This document shows positions 45,412 through 59,789 of a stretch of DNA of 64,000 nt, piece by piece. Made by a program: the position numbers and the translations under genes. The number at the start of each line of letters is the position of its first letter. The stretch's first letter is position 1. The stretch covers positions 930,001 to 994,000 of the forward strand of contig JAKIMF020000011.1 in assembly GCA_022605425.2 (NCBI GenBank). Reading direction: 5' to 3'. Below the pieces are notes generated by a model. That model ran no database searches. It had not been told where the DNA came from and saw only the letters and a program-made list of their open reading frames with translations. This stretch comes from Hamiltosporidium tvaerminnensis. Lineage: Eukaryota; Microsporidia; Dubosqiidae.

Positions 45412-46112
45412 TGACCATCACATCTTTTTAATACTGGCATACTTTATATGATATTCATGATTTAAAATATTTCTAGGGTAACCTAGATAAACTTAACTTT
45501 AATGTTCTGTTGGCATTTTCTATAATACCTGCATCCTAAAGCCTTTCATCTAAATTAGGTGTGAAATGAATTAAATAAACGAGGTATTGGGCTCGAATTT
45601 CTTTATTTAGGTTTATTTATGTGTTATAGCAGGTCGAACCCCGCGTTAGGCCCCATAAGACCAGCTGCATTTACACACACTCTAGACTTATCATACCAAA
45701 AAGAGTTCCGGCTAATATATATTTCAGCCTTTTTATTTGTTAAATTAGACGCTGTGAGGTTATTGTAACACATATAACTTGCTATTTAATATAGTGGAAT
45801 ATTTAATAAGTTTATTTTTGTATTCCCCGGTGTCAAGTCTTTTGACTTAGTAAATAAGACTAGTTTTAGTTGTATTTACATGGAAATCACCTAAATGTTA
45901 TTATAGTCGCACAATCTATTTACATAGAAAACTACAAACTTCTTTCTCAAAAATCTTTAAAATTTTGTAAACCTTTTTTTGCATATACAAATGCCAACGT
46001 AATAACCAAAAATACACAATAGTTTTTTTCCCAAAAAAAATTAGAACTATAATTTACTCATTGGCTTCGTCTATCCAAGAAAGCAGAAAATTTTTATTGT
46101 GTATATTCCTTT
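45412..46112 (+). repeat. ~730-bp dispersed repeat, decayed copy E
   Basis: Plus-oriented copy with many changes. ATCACATCTTTTTAATACTGGCA-like start, CTAAAGCCTTTCATCTAAAT and AAGCAGAAAATTTTTATTGT occur in the right order. Confidence 0.8.
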
Positions 46113-46464
46113 AAATTTTATTTTCTAAAGCTAAGGATTTAACTTTAAGATAAATTACAAATTATTACAAAATTTGGTAAATTTCATATTGCTTTCATAA
46201 GTTTTTATATTTTCTAAGAATTAGAGATCTAAAATAAACGACATTTTATTTCTACAATATATAAGTCGAAATAAATGTTTTTTGAACAATTTCACCTTTA
46301 GTAAATTCTGATTTGAGCATAATAAATCATCTGCTATACAATTTCGTATATTCGACTGAAAAATGTCCAATTATTTATAAATTTAAACTCAAAATAATAT
46401 AGATATAATTTTTCAAAATGTTATTGTTACAAAATACAAATTTTTAAAAACGAAAAAACGTATG
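46113..46464. other. AT-rich spacer
   Basis: Nothing was recognised between the repeat and the following R2 fragment. Confidence 0.5.
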
Positions 46465-46975
46465 AAGTATTACCTGTTTGCCAATGAGCCAAATCTTATG
46501 AATAAGCATAGTGTTGAGAAATCCCATATGTGATGTCCCGGAATATTATTTTGTCAAAATACCGTAAAAAATACCTCAAAAGATTGCAAATGGCCATAAA
46601 CATAGATGCATGTATTAAATCCATAGTACCTAGAAGAAATCTGAAGCAATTTCCTTGGATCAATAAAAAAGACTCGTGTTAGATAAAATGCAAAAAAGAG
46701 CTAGGAAAGAGTGTAAATACGTGTTATTAAGAGAGCTGAGATGCATGATGAACCAATACCTCTTTAAAACAAGTGAGAAACGAGTAAATTATAGTAAAAT
46801 ATTTTAAAACAATAAATGAAACACTTCTTAATTTTAGATGAAGGAACCACATTTCGAGAATCGACGATAAACAATAATAAAGAGTCGGTTTTATAAGAAG
46901 AACAGATAGTAGTCTTAGAGGTAGAAATTAAAGCATAAAAGTCCGTAATAAAGCTTCTAATTTGTAATTTTATTT
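46465..46975 (+). mobile_element. decayed R2-like 3' fragment
   Basis: It aligns with copy 2 from the endonuclease region (GCCAATGAGCC, AAATCCCATATGTGATGTCC) through the acidic tail (AAAGAGTCGGTTTTATAAGA). It has many stops and frameshifts. Confidence 0.8.
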
Positions 46976-49900
46976 AAAAATATAAAAATACTATAAAGTT
47001 ATTTGAGAAAGATATAGGTTTGGTAAGAATACCAAAATATCCATATTTGAAAATCTCAAAAATTCAGTTCAATTTTGATTGGAGAAAAAAATAATAGAAA
47101 AAGCTTAAAATAATCATTGATTGTAAAAATTTAAAACAATACTGTTTAATAAGAAATGTCGTTAAAATATCCATATTTAAAAAATCAACGAATTATAACA
47201 CTTTAATCAAATAAAACGTTAAATTTGCCGAAAATTATTAATGATTTTAAATATTTTAATGAATAATTAACTCAAAAATACAAAAAAAAATTCAACTAAG
47301 TATATTAAGCGAGCGATAGAAAAAATTAAAATTTTACTTAAAGAATATAAAAAAAAGCGACACAACAAGTAACTTAATTTAAGAAAATTTTATTTTCCAA
47401 AGCAACTTTCATATAATGCCTTTCTTTAATTTGATATATAATCTGAAGAATTCGATATTTTCAGAAAAGTAAAAATTTTAAATTTCTAACTGCAAAAAAT
47501 GGCATAAAATTTATACTGAATAAGCCTTGATTATCTTTTGAACTTCAACAACATTCCGAATTTATTTTTAACTAAAAATTTTCTGTATAAATCTGATTCT
47601 TTTTCACTTGTATTGAATTATGTCTAAATCAGTCTATCATTTGCAAATTTATTATTAAAATATTTAGAATACTGATAATTTGAATAATGACAAGTTTCAA
47701 AGTAGATAGATCAATCAAAAGAAAGAAATTTTTATGTACTTCTTGGCATATAAATTCGAATTTTATTTCTTTTAATAACTAAATTTAAAATCAATTAAAA
47801 TATTTTTTGTTTGAATAATATTTCAAATCCTTCAAGAATGTTTTAAAAATATTAGCAATTGTTGTTAAGTTTATTTCTAGCCCAAAAAATGCTTCATGGA
47901 AATATTCCTTTTATTTGCAAAAAGGATTTATGATACACAAAATTTTAGAATATTTACATTGTTCTCAATAATATCAATTAACTTTATATGGAATTAGTTC
48001 GATATTTCTCTTAAAAAGTTCTTTACCGAGTTGTTTGCATTATGATAAAATCGGTTACATGTATTTATTCATGAAAACAAAAGGCAAGGTTATACATTTC
48101 AACTTTTGGTTTCTTTTATTGAACAAAAGATCAAATTTAATATTTTCAAAAATCAAACATTTTTTATTATCTGAGAATACACATGAAGCCCGTCAAACAA
48201 TGATGTACAATATTCATCGTAAGTTTCAAGGTTTTTTTTCTCGCAAATAAATTTAAATTTATTACCTCAGGTTAGATACATAATAGCGTTCCGATTATCC
48301 AGATCCTAATAATATTTCACTGTTTCTACTTCGGTAGAATTCAAATTTCTAAAATTTGAACATCGTCTTTTTTAAAAAGTGATTTATATTTTTTATATGT
48401 TAGAAATGAATGTATATTTTTTTTCTAGATATCATATTATCATGTCTAAAAAATCCAACAACTGATTTTCAAAAAAAAAATTCAGGCTCAGATCAAATAT
48501 GATATGTGTTAATATCACATTACACCTATTTATTATTCTTAGATCACGTCTAGTTAATTTTTTTAACAATTCACTGTATTTATCCTTTAAAATCAACTTA
48601 TCTGCACTTCAATCAAATATACTTCGCGTTCATTTTCGAATTCTTCTATTTATATATTAGAATTCAAAATCAAAAAAACAATGCGTTAAACCATACAGAT
48701 TATCAATAAAAGAATCACTTTTTTTAACAATTATTTTTATACATTCATATAATTTTTTAACATTCAAAAAATACTGCACTAACTTTTCTATTTTTTTAAT
48801 GTTTCTATTGGTTCAATACAAACTAAATAAAAAGATGAATTCAGTTCAATTTAAATTTTTTCCGATTATTTACATCAAAATAATTTCCTTAATATACCTT
48901 ATAATAACCAAATTAATTTCTTTGTTTGCGCTTCATCTATAATTTTTTTCATTCCGTTCCACCAGATTTTCTCAAAAAATCTTTTTAAATTTTGGGAAAT
49001 ATAAAATTTTTTGAATTCTTTATCACATCTGATGAAAATAATTTGATTTTACATTACAGATAAAGAAATCTCACCTCAATATTCCTATAATGGGTATATT
49101 TTGATTTTTGACTATTTATATTTTTTATTTATCTACATTAAAGGTGTGCTTTCAATCGAAACCAAAATAAGGCTGTTTTTAAAATTCAAAGTTTTGCATA
49201 AGAGATGTATAACAATAAATATATTTTATTAAGAAAAATGTTCTTTGAATCCTGAAATTTTTGTACGAAAATTCGCATTTATAAGTGACAGGAAGTTTAA
49301 AATTTAAAAATTAGAAAATTTATATAGTCTAAGAATTTGCAATCGGTTTTGATAAAAAACATAATTGATACTAAAAAAATATAAGTTTTTATTTATTTTG
49401 CTTTCACTTAAACTTTTCTAAGTTTGATTTAACATATAAATAATTTTTTTTTACTTTTGTACTCAAGTTTGAAAATCAAAAGAGTATAAAATCATCTGTT
49501 TAGCTAAATTTAAAATCTAAAACAATATATTCAAGTAAGGTTATATTTAAAATGCTCGTTTTAGCATTAATCATTCATAATTTTCCATCAAATATAATGT
49601 TCTATCTTAATATTTTAAGAATGTTTAAAAAAACATCTGCTCTTTTTCAAAAATATTTTTATACTCAATCGAATTTCAGATGGCTTCCAAATAATGTATG
49701 AGATAATTTTATTCTCATTTAAGCTTTGCACGGTTTAATTTACATATAGAAGAATTGCCAATAAATTATTAATTTGAACAACCGGTTACATTTAGTCTAA
49801 AATAATAATTATTGTTTAGAGATTCGATCATTATCTAAGAAAACACATGTATAATAACCTTCAAACATCTTTCTTTGATCACTAGTCTGATTAAACTCAA

Positions 49901-50720
49901 TGAAATTTTAGAGTAAGAAAATTTGTATGAAATATCTTAATATTTATTTAATTCAGTGTTAAGCTTATTTCTTAAAATGTTTCCGCATTTTTAACCGCTT
50001 TTTCACTCTCTTTTATATTTGGCTCAATTTAAAATGATTTTATCAAATCTTCTTTTTCACTTGTATTATACAAAATCATAAATACGATATTTGCCTTGAT
50101 GTCAGCTTTATACTTTCTTCTCTCTTGTAATATATTCTTTGTTCGGGAACTGACAACAGAATTCCTTTTGATACAGATATGCTATTATGTGATACATTTT
50201 TCAGACACTAATACGCATTTATTATCGCCCGATTCTCCCACCGATAAAAACGATTACTTTGGGCTCTTTTGTGAGTAAATAAAAGCCATGTCCATCTATT
50301 ATATGAGCATATGTGTCCGGTAAAATTCATCCTATGTTATTCTGCGCCAATATCAGCTCAATTATCTCATGGAATATAAGATTAATACAAAACCATAAAC
50401 GAGACCCATTAGTTTGCCACAAATAAATCACATTTTTTCATTTCCACAATTAGCAGAAACAGCGAAAAGAAATGTGCCTTAAAAATCTCGACTCATGATA
50501 TATTTCTTCTCTAGATTTATGTCTTCAGTCAAAGATTAGAAAATCATCATAATTCAAAAAATTCAATTCTTATCTCGTTAGAAGATTTTAAAATGAAACA
50601 ATGAATTTTAAAGAGCAAATATTTTTAAACAACAACAAAGATGAAAAGTTTTATAAATATTGCTTCACTTAAATTTGATATATCAAAATCAAATTTAATT
50701 AATTTAATTTTAATAACATC
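46976..50720. other. large intergenic region, 3.7 kb, no gene seen
   Basis: A/T-rich throughout. Short frames at 48035-48250 and 50096-50278 lack conserved features and look accidental. Confidence 0.45.
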
Positions 50721-52975
50721 CTAACGTGGTGTGTAAAGATCATATTTCTGATCATTTACAATGAAAATTTCCAGTTTAACAAATTTAGCTAAATATAAAT
50801 TCACCGCTGCCACATTTGTTTCTGTTTCATCGTAAATTTTTAACATAACCAAAGTATCCTTAATAACACCTTCAATCAAATTATAATATATTTGAAGAAG
50901 ATTTTTTTGCGTATGAATCAGTATTAAAGAACTAATTTTTAATTTAGAAATATACCTAAGATCATCTTCGCTTAAAGAAAAATATTCAATATGGACAGAT
51001 CCAATAATTCTATCGGAGATATAAGACCAAAAATTAACGTGAATTTTGAATCAAACGACACTTTATAAAATACTAAATTTACTAATTTAGGCATCTTACA
51101 AAAAATATCATATTCTTCTATATCAAAACTATAATCCCCTATTTTTAATGTCTGGATAGTTTCAATAAGTTTACTCCTATAAAGTTCTATCAATGACTTT
51201 TTCGGAATACTTAAAAACCTAAGGTCTAAAGTTTTAAGTTTATTTAAAGTTAAAAGTAAATCGAAGACAAATCCGTTTTGTTAATTTGAATGTATACAAA
51301 TTCCCTCGATACGATTTAAAACATTCGATTGTATCAATCCGAAAAAAAAATATTGCAAACTCCAATAAAAACTAGCGTTTAAATATTCTAACCTCCTAGA
51401 AAATTTTAGATTCTTAAAAAAACAAGAAGTAAGAGATTCTTCCACATTAGGAATATTCAAATGCTTTATTTTTTTTAAAAAGGTATCTCTTTGATTTGGA
51501 ACAGGCATTTCAGAAAAATATTTTGCGTTCACAATTGAGATTATTTCCAAACAAGAAAATTCCCACAATAATCTAAGAAAGGAGAGATCATATTGGCAGT
51601 CTAAAACATAAAAATTCTTACATTTTTTAAATATGGAATATTTAAATCTCTCTTTGAACACTATATTTAAAAATATGCAGTTATCAAAATGAAGGGTCAC
51701 TATATTCGAATTCAAAACTGATTCTAAATTCTCCGAAGTAATCTCCATGTTATGCAGTCTTACTTCTTGTAAAAATTTTGGAATTTGAATAAAAGCAAAA
51801 GGCATATGTTTTTCGGAACGGTTATACGCTATGAATAGCTGTTTTAAGCTCTTAAATTTATTTAAATCGTTGCAGATTTCAGAATCTGTAGAAATTATAT
51901 CTATCGAAATGCTTTGCAAAGAATTTTTATAAATGCTACCATCGATGAAAGAAAAAAATTGTTTCATTGTATTACAACAGTCTATAATTCTTGGTTGATC
52001 ATCCTTCAAAATTCGTAGCAAGCTCATATTAGATCCATAGTTCTTTAAAATACACTTATAATTTCGAAATAATCTAAGAGAATTTATATTATTAATCGAA
52101 AATAATAGATCAAATAGATTTCTAAGATATTGGTTATTCAAACCAGACATTATAGAATTCATAACATGTGCATTAAGACTTAAATGATACGATTCAAAAT
52201 AATTTATATTTGATTTTCTATGAGTGTGAATTTCAACACCGTTTATGTAAAGTAAGATGTAATTTTTTCTGGAAAGCGCCTGAAGACTTAATTTTTCAAA
52301 CAGACGCAATAAAAGATGCAAGCAAAATTCTTTATTAAAAAGCGATCTAAATATTCTAGCCAGATTTTCAATTTCATCTCTATTGAGACTATTCGTTATA
52401 CCATCTTTTAGCAAAGAGAAAACAACCTATGAATAATCGGTATCCTTTTTTGGGATAAAAAAATCAAATAAACCCAAAATAGCTATAAATTCAGTCATTT
52501 TGAGTATTCTTTCGCGTTTCATAAATTTGAAGCCCGTAATTGAATTCAAAAAGACAAGAAACAATTCCATTGAAATAATTTCCTCTAAATAGATCGGATT
52601 TCTGCTGTAATTATTGTTATTGAAATATTTATCAAGAAAATCAAAATATACTTTGAAGTTGTTATGATATTTTATGCAAAGTTGAATAATTATCAGTTCA
52701 TATTTCGAAATTTTCATTTTCTTAGATTTTTTCGAACTCGAAAAACGAATACATTTATATTTGACAAATTCATCGGCGTTGATGATTCTGATTTTATATT
52801 TTATTCCATTCAAACATCTGAGCAGTTTTACATTTGAACTCAACTTAAACGCTATCCACAAATCATTGCCACATATTATATTTGAGAAGTAAAAAATTAC
52901 ATTCAAATGTATAATTTTGCCCAAAAAATTTGAATTGAAAGCTTTTAAACAATTAAAGGGATGCAAAAAATTCAT
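50721..52975 (-). pseudogene. LRR-like protein, broken by two stops and one frameshift
   Basis: From ATG 52975 the frame runs to TAG at 52427-52429, continues in the same frame to TAA at 51281-51283, then on to about 50985, where a frameshift is needed to reach the final stop at 50721-50723. About 750 codons are involved. Repeating patterns such as LQSISIDII, FKSLKQLFIAYN, LQEVRLHNMEIT, IKHLNIPN, LKTLDLRFLSI and IQTLKIGDYSF indicate leucine-rich repeats. The N-terminal part is Ile/Phe/Lys-rich and shows no obvious signal peptide. It is probably a decayed paralogue of the same broad family as 39207-41962. Stop-codon readthrough is unlikely given the frameshift. Confidence 0.65.
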
Positions 52976-55594
52976 GGGCTTTATTTAAAGCGTTTTTCAA
53001 ATATGAATAAAATTTTTTTTTAATACTTTTGAATCATAATTTGTCTAATTCGGAAAATTTTAGAGAATTTTAAAAAATTACTTTCCTTATATTGCAAAAA
53101 ATGATCAACATATTAACTAGGAACACTCAATTTTAACAAAAACTTAAATTTATTTGAAACATAATTTAATCTTAGAAATCGATTTTATTTGTAAAAAAGC
53201 ATGAAAAATTGTGTTACAAGACGAAATACAAACTCAATTTTAAAACTTGTTAAAATCAAATAAATATATAATATTAAGACCTTTGCAATTACTCCATATA
53301 TCTTTTAATTATGATAAAGTTTATATGAAACATATGATCTAAATTAAAAACAAAATTTTTTTTACTTTTTTGTTGGTCTGAAATTAAAATTTTTTTGAAA
53401 ATAAAAATAATGATTTTTAAGGCCACTAAGCAGCGATTAAACCAAGTTACAAAATACTTAGAGCGAAAAGCAAAAGCTAATATTATCATGGCTTGGTTTA
53501 TCAGGTTGGAATTTCGATGAAACCGGGAAAAAATTGCAAGAATTTTTCTAATTTCACCATAAATAGCTAAATTGTTAATTTTCATATATATAAAAATCTT
53601 ATTGATTTCGTAGTTTTTATTGACTCCCCCTGCTTCAATTTACCGTAGCCTGAAGTACAACAAAGCAGATAACCACATGTGCTAAATCCTATGGAGTCTG
53701 AAAAGAAGAGTCGTAGTTATGTTTTTTGCTAGGAAATTTACTTTTTTTGGTGGAAATTAAAGATTTTAATATATTAAAAAAAGAAAATTAGAAGAAAAAA
53801 TTATAAAAATAGCAAAACTAATTTAAAAAAAATAAAATGAAATTTAAAAAAATTTAAAAGAAAAGAAATCAAAAAAAGTATCACTAAATAAAAAGTAAAT
53901 TTCAGGGTATTTTTCCTCAATTCGTATTTTATATGCTTGCTTTCTCAGAGGTTATTTGCTTTCCTTTTAAAATTCAACACCTTTAACTTTTAATCCAAAA
54001 ATCTAAAAGTATAAAAATTTTAAAAAATAAAGAATATAAGACCTAAGTTGCTAAAATAACGTTAAAGTAAAGATTTCGAAAAAATGTTTTTACCCTAATG
54101 CAGCAAATTTAACAAGAAAAAGTATTCAAGAACAAGAATAGGACAAAATAAAATAGAGGGGGGGACAAAATAATATAACAAGAAAAAATTACGTGCATTA
54201 TTAGTACTAAATTCTTCCAAAAGCGAGCATTTAAAATATTAAAACATAATTAAAACGGTGGAAATTTTTAAATTTTTATTTTTAAAAAGAAAAAAATAGT
54301 GTAAGTCCGAGTAGTGGCATTTCATCATAGTTTTTTTGCGATTTTGAACATGGAATCAAGATTAAATACGACTGTAAATATATCCAATTTATGTAATATG
54401 CAGTCTAGAATTTTAAACGCAGCCTACCTTGAGTTTTACATTGATGATTTTTGTTTAAAATTAACTTGTACAACAATCATTCTACTTAAAACTATTGTTA
54501 AAACTATGTTTACCGGTGACTTTTTATTTTGCCTATAAATTTTCATCGTATGTGTATCATACTCTATACAAAACAAAATTTGTTGAGTTGATGCACAATC
54601 ACAAGAATAATCATGAGTCCCTAAAATAATGATAGGTATGAATGATGGGTATCAGAGTTGCTGTACTTATTAAAGCGATCAGAGTTTAAACAGCGATTTA
54701 AATCAACTAAAGTTCTATTTTGAATAATTTGTCAAGTACTTCTTTGTTGCTCTAGAAAAAGCTTCAAACATTCATTTTTTATCAATAAGAAAACCTCTAT
54801 TATAGATTCTCCTGCTTATAGCTGTTAAGTGATTTTTTACTATTTTTCCAGGTTTACCAATTTTTTTACAAGATTAAATGCAACTTTTCAGTATAAACGA
54901 ACGCACACCCTTAGTAGAGTCTGCTGTGCCTTCACCTGAAAATATATGCATTGATCTGTTTGTCGCTATGGAAATTGAAATTTGAATCCTTAAGAATATC
55001 AATTATATTAGGAATTTGGATTTTTGAGTTTTCAATTATATTGAAACAACATCCTTATGTTTTTAATTACAAAGGCACCGCTGAAATTAAAATTTCTACT
55101 ATAAAAATTGTGAGCTTTTAATTTGTATTTCAAGCATAACAAATATTATCCAACTCTTATTTTTCTAATAGAAATTTTTCTTTGAGTTACTGTCGTTTTT
55201 TTATTTGCATTTTGGAGATTTTGATAAATAACACTTTGCCGTTACAAAGTATCATATGAATAGAAAGATTAATTACGTTTGAGATGAAAATTTTAAGGCT
55301 AAATTTAATATCTATTTAGCCAGTGTATATTTTACATTTAAATGTGTTCATTTATATTTGCGATTTGAAAATTAAAATATAAAAAATTTTTCAAGCTTTC
55401 ATCGAAGTTTAACCTGATTATTTGAACTTAAATGTAATTTATAATTATTCTTATTGTTCTCGCTTGATTAAACAAATTTTATTTATTAAGAAAATATTTT
55501 TCTAAGCAAAAATAATAATTACTTGTCAGCTTTTGTAAAAATGTATAAATTTAATTTATAATTTGAGTATGAAATAGAATTATTTTTGTTATAT
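52976..55594. other. large intergenic region, 2.6 kb
   Basis: No convincing gene. A 98-codon minus-strand frame (53289-53585) and a 74-codon plus-strand frame (54314-54538) have no recognisable domain or start signals. Confidence 0.45.
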
Positions 55595-56081
55595 ATTTAT
55601 TTAATAAAATTCTGGGTTAAAATATTTTTACCGTTTTTTACATGTTTTCTTCTGCCTCTTTAACCACTTCTGTCTCTTCTTCCAAATTCGACTTTTCATT
55701 TATGTTATTGGTGGTCGTTTCCTCTAAAGTGGTTCCTCCTCGTGAAATAAGGGGTGTATTATTTTTTGGTTTTAAAATTTTAACACCATCTTCCTCTCTT
55801 TTCGCTTCTTTTAAAGGGGGTATTGGTTCCTCATGCATCTCTGATCTCATAATAACACCCATTGACGCTCTCTCCCATCTCTCTTCGGCATTTAGTCCTG
55901 ACTCAAGTCCTCTTCGTAGATCAAAGGAAATTGTTTCGACTGTTTTCTTAAGTACTATAGACTGAATGTATGCCTCTACATTCATGGGTATTTCTAGTCT
56001 TTTAAGATGAGATTAATGGTATTTTGTCACAATACCGTCCCAGGTCATCACATAAGGGATTATCTCAACACTACACTTATA
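55595..56081 (-). mobile_element. R2-like 3' fragment (copy 4)
   Basis: Recent, 5'-truncated copy covering the end of the endonuclease domain, the acidic tail and the 3' UTR. Compared with copy 2, an AAA Lys codon (after TACCAT) is TAA, so the remaining frame is stopped upstream of the tail. A three-base insertion adds a Thr in the tail (EETTTNN). Confidence 0.9.
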
Positions 56082-57159
56082 TTCTACGTCTGCATATAAG
56101 TATTTTATTTTAAACATTTATTTAGAAATAAAAATTTTTAAAAGACTAAAGAGCTAGCTTTGCTAAAATTGATAAATGTAATTATTCTACCATTAAAAGT
56201 TCTAAATAATTATAGAAATGTCATTATATATTCTCCTTTGATATGCCAAAACACATTCTCCATTTCAAGCATTAAAATTTATCTGAAATTAATAGTTTAG
56301 AGTTATTTGCTGCAATATTTTTTTTTGATAAATTATATAGAGATTTTATTCTAAAAAGCATTTGACTTTCTTTAAATTGTTCTACAGATTAAAGACCTCT
56401 ATTTTGGATTTTATTATGGATAGTTTTATTTGAAGTATTTTTTTTAATATGAGATATTATTAGCAACAATATTCTTTTACATTGAAGATACAATTATATT
56501 ATAATTCGAACATCCTTGAAATATTTTTTTTACCATACAACAAAATATTTGAAAGATCAAAAAAAATTTATAAATTTACCATTTTTGATACTTCAGATCA
56601 TTTTTAAAAAAAAATTAATTGCAAAAAAAAATTATAAAGTTTGAATTTAAAGAGAAATAAATACACAATAACTGTTATTTTTCATGTAAATTGTATACCT
56701 AATATAATCTGATATTTTAAAACTATGATTTTAAAAAAATTTAAATAAATTACATTTTATATGATTTTATTATTCGGTATTAAATTTATAAAAGATTTAA
56801 AATATTCAAATTATTTCTCATTGAAAATTAGATTTGATTATCTCAATATAATGTTATAGAAGTACAATATTAATAATAATGTAATTATCTCGAAACATGA
56901 CTTTTTGTTCTATAAATATTATAACTTTCTCAGGTACTTTTTTCGATTATCTACTTTATATCTATTTAAAATATTCTAAATTAATCGATTGAATGAAAAA
57001 ATTAAGAAAACAAATTATAAAATTTAAATTTATACAATATGTATCATTAGCATTTAAAAAGCTTCTTCTCTTATATATTCACCCGTTTCTATAAAAAAAT
57101 TTAAATCTACCCCTTCACGTTAGAAAATAGATTATTTAGTTCATTTTTATCGATTCTTT
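56082..57159. other. AT-rich intergenic, 1.1 kb
   Basis: No gene was seen. CCCC occurs at 57110-57113, 47 nt before the next ATG, further away than in other genes here. Confidence 0.5.
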
Positions 57160-59107
57160 ATGCTTTTAGTTAATATTAATGCTTCTTTAGATCAAAAAAA
57201 TGGAAAAAGAGTTCTTCCCAAAGAAATAACGATCTTGGAGGTCGAAAACCCCCGACGTATCGCATCATTTATTTCAAAAAACCCAGAAATATGCCTCGAA
57301 AAATCCGAATCGTGCAAAAGAACAAAGACAGGCATAAAAACTTCCGAAAGAGAAGACGGTGATCCTTTGAAAAAAATCCCCAGAGAAAATCAAATGAACG
57401 ATGTACATCATTCTGTTAAATCAGTTATTAGCGAAGACATTCAATCACAAATTATACCCAAAGAAAAATCTCAAAAAAACCCAGCTATCACATCAAATTT
57501 ACCCATTTCGGAAAATTATTCAAAAGTCGACTCCAAATCGCGATTTCAGAAAATAATAGCAAAGCATAATCCTCGCATGGGTTTGAAATTAAATGATTCC
57601 TTTGAAACACAACAAACAGCCGACAAAGGTCTTATAAAACCATATATTCCATATAAAAATGACAATAATACTATTTCTTCCAGCAATCTATATTATCATG
57701 ACAATATAACAAAAAAAGTTAATATTCCTAAAGCTTTTCGCAGAAATAGATTAATTCCAACTGAACGAATAATTCATTCATCGCGAAAAAAACAAAGTGT
57801 TGTAGAAACCAAAAAAAACCCAGCGGAACAAAAAGAACAAGAAAAAGAACAAAAAACGATATTAAATAAAATAAAACCGAACATTCGCAATGTTCAAAAC
57901 GAACCTAAGTTTTTGGAACTTTTTAAATGCAACGTTGAATTAAAAGATCATGATAAGTCTATTACAACCATAAAAGACGAACTAAGCGACATATTATATC
58001 CAAAAAAATCCGAAAAAGTAGTGAATCTAGAGTGTATAGAGAAATGTTTCAATGTGAAAAATTATCTATTTTATGATGCAAAGAATAAAACCTTTGATTT
58101 TACCCTTGAAACTTTTAAAGAAAATTATGATTTCAATAAAATATTAGAGGTTGGTAAAAATCTTGTCGAAATAGAGATTTTATCGTATTCTAAATTCGAT
58201 GCAGTCGGCATCGCTGAAACGATTGCCAATAAAATACTCTGAAATTATTTCTGAAGTAAAAAAAAGTCAACTTAATATAATTGGTGTGGAATTAAACTAT
58301 ATTTATGAAAAATGTGGAAATTTTACTGAAACTTCTATAAAGAAAGGCCGTGTAATATATATGCATTATATTTGGGTTGTTATAAAGTACTTAACAGATT
58401 TGCTTTTTGATGAAAAATTATGTAGAAATGAACTACATTATATAACTACACTAAATAAAATTACTTTTTTTATCAGAAAATTGCTCTCAGAATTACTAAT
58501 TGGGTTCAATTTTGATCCACAGAAGGTTGAGACATATAGAATATTGAATACAATTTCATATTATTCTGCAAATGCTCCAGTTTATAAAAAATATTTCAGT
58601 TGCAATCTTTTTACTATAATGATGCGAACTTCATTTAGATTTCTATTGGATTCGGTGTGCAAGATTGACTATAAATGGAATACAGATTTAATTATACAAC
58701 TCATTACTAATTTACAACGCCATCTAAGACCCCCTAATAATAAAAGAGGAATTTATGAGTTTTTTCACAAAAATTTTCTTGTGAGGACATTCTTGGGAAA
58801 ATATGATGAGATTTATACTGAGTTGAGATCTGTTAAGAGTACGAATAAGAGTATCCTAAAGCTAATTAATGAAGCATCTGAAAAATCTAATAGTTCTAAA
58901 GTTGTTGAAGAAAACCCAGATGACATATTAATATGTTTTATAAAGTCTGAATTCAAGATTATCTGGATAAATTGTAAAATTTATAGTTGCAAGTTTGCAT
59001 TTTTAAAATTTAGACACAAGAAAAGCTATGAAAAGATCTTAAATGAAATTATACAACAGAATGAAATCTATTTGACCTCCGAAGACCCGAGTACAATGAG
59101 TATTTAA
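57160..59107 (+). pseudogene. unknown Lys-rich protein, split by one frameshift
   Basis: Two overlapping frames, 57160-58242 and 58199-59107, appear to be one gene. The first ends shortly after an AATAAAATA run near 58230, and the second continues coding-like sequence there. Together they make about 645 residues. The first ~270 residues are Lys/Glu/Asn-rich and probably disordered (KEQEKEQK near 227). From about 275 onward the sequence looks globular and helical (LKDHDKSITTIKDELSD, later FFIRKLLSELLIGF). No domain was recognised and there is no clear signal peptide. With only one break it may be a recent pseudogene, an assembly error or a programmed shift; an indel or error is the simplest reading. 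Confidence 0.6.
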
Positions 59108-59789
59108 AATAAATTTATAAATTTTTTTTAAGTTCTAATATCGTTTTTATATATTCTCTATATTTCCTTAAAATAACGAAAAATCTAAAACTTCAAATCG
59201 ATTAATAGGATATATTTGATTTCTGTTCAATTATCTTCAGATTTTAACTTTTAATACTACTATATAACAATTTTATTTATATTCGATTAGACTTTTAAAT
59301 TATATGAAGCCTTCCCAACGGTTTATATAATCTAAATTTTAATTTGAGATGTTCTTTTTGTATTGGTAATAAAATATTTAAGTGCTTTATATGCTTTATG
59401 AAGAGATTTTTAATGGTATTTTGAATCTAATATAAGATTATGTCATGATTTTATCTGTGCTCATATTGTAAAATTTTTTCTTTTACTAAATTGCGGGTGC
59501 TTAGAATTTTTCAGTGTTCAGAAAAAGGTTTAGTTCCATTATTATCATTTCAGCTTTCTAGCTTAAATATTACGATATTTAGTTAAAAGAACATTTCACG
59601 TTATAATACAAGTAATAATATACGAATCTAATTGTAGAAACAAGTTGTCATTATTTATATATCCCATATTCCTTGCGTTTGGGTTTCAGACTTCGGAATG
59701 TAATTTGTGAATGAATATTATAAATCAATTCCTTCTCAAATGCAAACCTAATAGATCTCTTTTGCTTACTTACCTATTCTATTTCTCTT
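59108..59789. other. AT-rich intergenic
   Basis: Nothing was recognised. The variant repeat copy H may begin in the last part. Confidence 0.45.

Noticed and set aside
48035-50278. Short plus-strand frames at 48035-48250 and 50096-50278
   Set aside because: No conserved motifs, no promoter signals, and composition expected by chance.
53289-53585. 98-codon minus-strand frame upstream of the second LRR gene
   Set aside because: Hydrophobic and Lys/Ile-rich by composition, no start signal, no domain, not in frame with the LRR gene.
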